Shown here: positions 62,907 through 64,000 of the stretch, one piece after another | Numbering within the stretch: position 1 is the first letter of the stretch | Layout: every line of letters starts with the position of its first letter | Source of the DNA: Millionella massiliensis | GTDB lineage: Bacteria > Bacteroidota > Bacteroidia > Bacteroidales > Rikenellaceae | Assembly: GCF_900104655.1 (NCBI RefSeq) | Contig: NZ_FNWD01000002.1 | Span: 186,001 to 250,000 of the forward strand | Direction: 5' to 3' | DNA length: 64,000 bases | Program-made: the position numbers and the translations under genes | Notes under the pieces: model-generated | Told to the model about the DNA's origin: nothing | The model's database searches: none | What the model saw: only the letters and a program-made list of their open reading frames with translations

Positions 62907-63872
62907 TTACTGCCACGATACGGAGGTGTTTTCTTCGTCCCAGTCGAGAATTTGTACGTTGATGCTGAGCTGGGCGGCCGAGATGCTCAGGGTGTAGGCG
63001 TAATGCTCGCCGGCTTCCCACTGCTGTGTGGCGAGGTCGGAAAGTTTTACGGTGGCGGTGCGGTCTGTCGTTTCGTAGTCGTAGCGATAGCTGATCGTAA
63101 TTTCAGCCGTCGACAGGTCGGTGTGCGGAGGTACCATCACGTCGCCCAGCATATCGACGGGAGTGGAGGTCGTGACCGGAATATCGGTTGCGGCAAAATA
63201 ATTGTCGTCGGCGCTGCTCAAAACGGGGTTGCTCCAGGTTGAGCCTGTGCCGGCGGTGTGGGCAAAGTCTGCTTTGCAGGCTACGCCATTCAGTTTGAAG
63301 GAGGTGACGGTCAGATCGCGTCCCGCGGCTTTGACTTGAAACTGGAGTTTGGCCAGTTGGTGCTCGAAGCGGAACGATACGGGACCCGGATCCTGATTTG
63401 CCTGGGGCGTGATGCCGCTTTGAGAGGCGATCATCAGGTCGTGGCTCTGAGTCGCATCGAAGTCGTCTATCGACAGGTCGCCGGTTTGTGAACATATCAC
63501 GGTAGTTGCATTTCCCAAGTCCTCCGTTGCGGGGAAGAGGGCCTGGAAATTGTAAGTGTAACCGACGTACCAGTATTTGACACCTTCATAGCCCCATGCC
63601 GTGGCCGCAGTGGACCAGCTGACGTTTTCGTGATCGAATACCTGGCCGGCAACCGAACCGTCTTTGCTGTACCAGCCCCATACCGAGAAGGCGTTACCGT
63701 CGCTTTGTAGTTCTCCCACGTTGTTTATGGCAGAGCGGGTCAGGGCGGGGGAGCTGAAACGAATCGGTTGCGTGGCTGGTTCGTTCGTCTTGCTCTTTGT
63801 ACAGGACGAGGCCAGTAGTAGGGTCACGATTGGTAGAACCACGCTTTTGATTCTGTGATTTCTTTTGTTCAT
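62907..63872 (-). CDS. fimbrillin family lipoprotein
   Basis: A 321-residue fimbrillin-like (Mfa-like-1) protein with a lipoprotein signal (LLASSC, Cys24). It shows PIRFSSPALTRSAINNVGEL near the N-terminus, a WGWYSKDGS pattern, FRFEHQLAKLQFQVKA in the middle, and the C-terminal EAGEHYAYTLSISAAQLSINVQILDW found in shaft or minor fimbrillins. It is the first gene of the fimbrial operon within the window, 39 bp before the anchor gene. The start at 63872 (MNKRNHR) is chosen for the signal peptide; the frame is open to the window edge upstream. Confidence 0.88.
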   Translation of the reverse strand: MNKRNHRIKSVVLPIVTLLLASSCTKSKTNEPATQPIRFSSPALTRSAINNVGELQSDGNAFSVWGWYSKDGSVAGQVFDHENVSWSTAATAWGYEGVKYWYVGYTYNFQALFPATEDLGNATTVICSQTGDLSIDDFDATQSHDLMIASQSGITPQANQDPGPVSFRFEHQLAKLQFQVKAAGRDLTVTSFKLNGVACKADFAHTAGTGSTWSNPVLSSADDNYFAATDIPVTTSTPVDMLGDVMVPPHTDLSTAEITISYRYDYETTDRTATVKLSDLATQQWEAGEHYAYTLSISAAQLSINVQILDWDEENTSVSWQ

Positions 63873-64000
63873 ACCTTGTACCGATGTTTTTTGCGTTTCG
63901 TAATGGTTTCTCTGTGCATGTTGCACGAAAAAGAGACGAACTGTGGCCAGTAGATCCCGGATGACATTTGTTTCGAGATGCAGGGAGGCTGTCTCTGTCT
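63873..64000. other. window edge, no assigned gene
   Basis: The 128 bp upstream of the fimbrillin gene contain open minus-strand frames but nothing recognisable. It could hold the end of a neighbouring gene or the operon leader. Confidence 0.3.

Overview
The window looks like chromosomal DNA of a gut Bacteroidota, most likely the genus Alistipes or a close Rikenellaceae relative. The evidence is the high GC content by eye, repeated TAnnTTTG -7 boxes with upstream TTTG elements (the Bacteroidota promoter type), a trpBEGDCFA gene order, an hmuYRSTUV haem operon, NVEALA and DUF4923/DUF4861/DUF2264 proteins, and FimA/Mfa-type fimbrial lipoproteins. No insertion sequence, prophage or CRISPR array was seen.

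Layout. 1-1043: truncated MATE efflux gene. 1132-7794: complete tryptophan operon (minus strand) with a WWW leader peptide and an attenuator hairpin. 7896-9675: yaaA and a class A beta-lactamase. 9849-11327: an NVEALA small exported protein and a 6-bladed beta-propeller lipoprotein. 11425-19938: full haem-uptake operon hmuYRSTUV (minus), with two terminator-like hairpins just upstream of hmuY. 20399-21708: a LuxR-type regulator and a hemerythrin-like di-iron protein. 21852-22739: an RluA-family pseudouridine synthase. 22879-26553: a minus-strand run of hydrolase, double carboxymuconolactone-decarboxylase-like protein, exported flavodoxin, tatA and tatC.

26922-42833 is one regulated glycan locus. 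A LacI repressor gene heads a minus-strand operon for unsaturated-uronate catabolism (kduI, kduD, DUF4861, kdgK, eda, hexuronate MFS). Divergently, a plus-strand operon encodes the periplasmic depolymerising enzymes (GH88, heparinase II/III-type lyase, GH89 alpha-N-acetylglucosaminidase and two tandem DUF2264 proteins). Both promoters carry a LacI-type operator at the same place relative to the -7 box. There is no SusC/SusD pair and no sulfatase, so an unsulfated heparosan-like GlcA/GlcNAc polymer or imported oligosaccharides is the best guess for substrate.

42960-54965 holds mostly single genes: PepSY-like lipoprotein, aldehyde dehydrogenase, YccF, metallophosphoesterase, DUF4923 protein, htpG (behind an apparent sigma-54 promoter with an upstream dyad), a PfkB-family kinase, a second GH89 lipoprotein and an M15 peptidase. 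A tRNA-Pro(GGG) lies at 55084-55161. 55457-58332 is a compact three-gene operon of an SRD5A-type steroid 5-alpha-reductase, an old-yellow-enzyme reductase and an SDR dehydrogenase. This matches the gene complement reported for isoallo-bile-acid formation in gut Bacteroidota. 58788-63872 is a fimbrial locus (fimbrillin, a FimB/Mfa2-like anchor split by a frameshift, and a large tip/adhesin lipoprotein).
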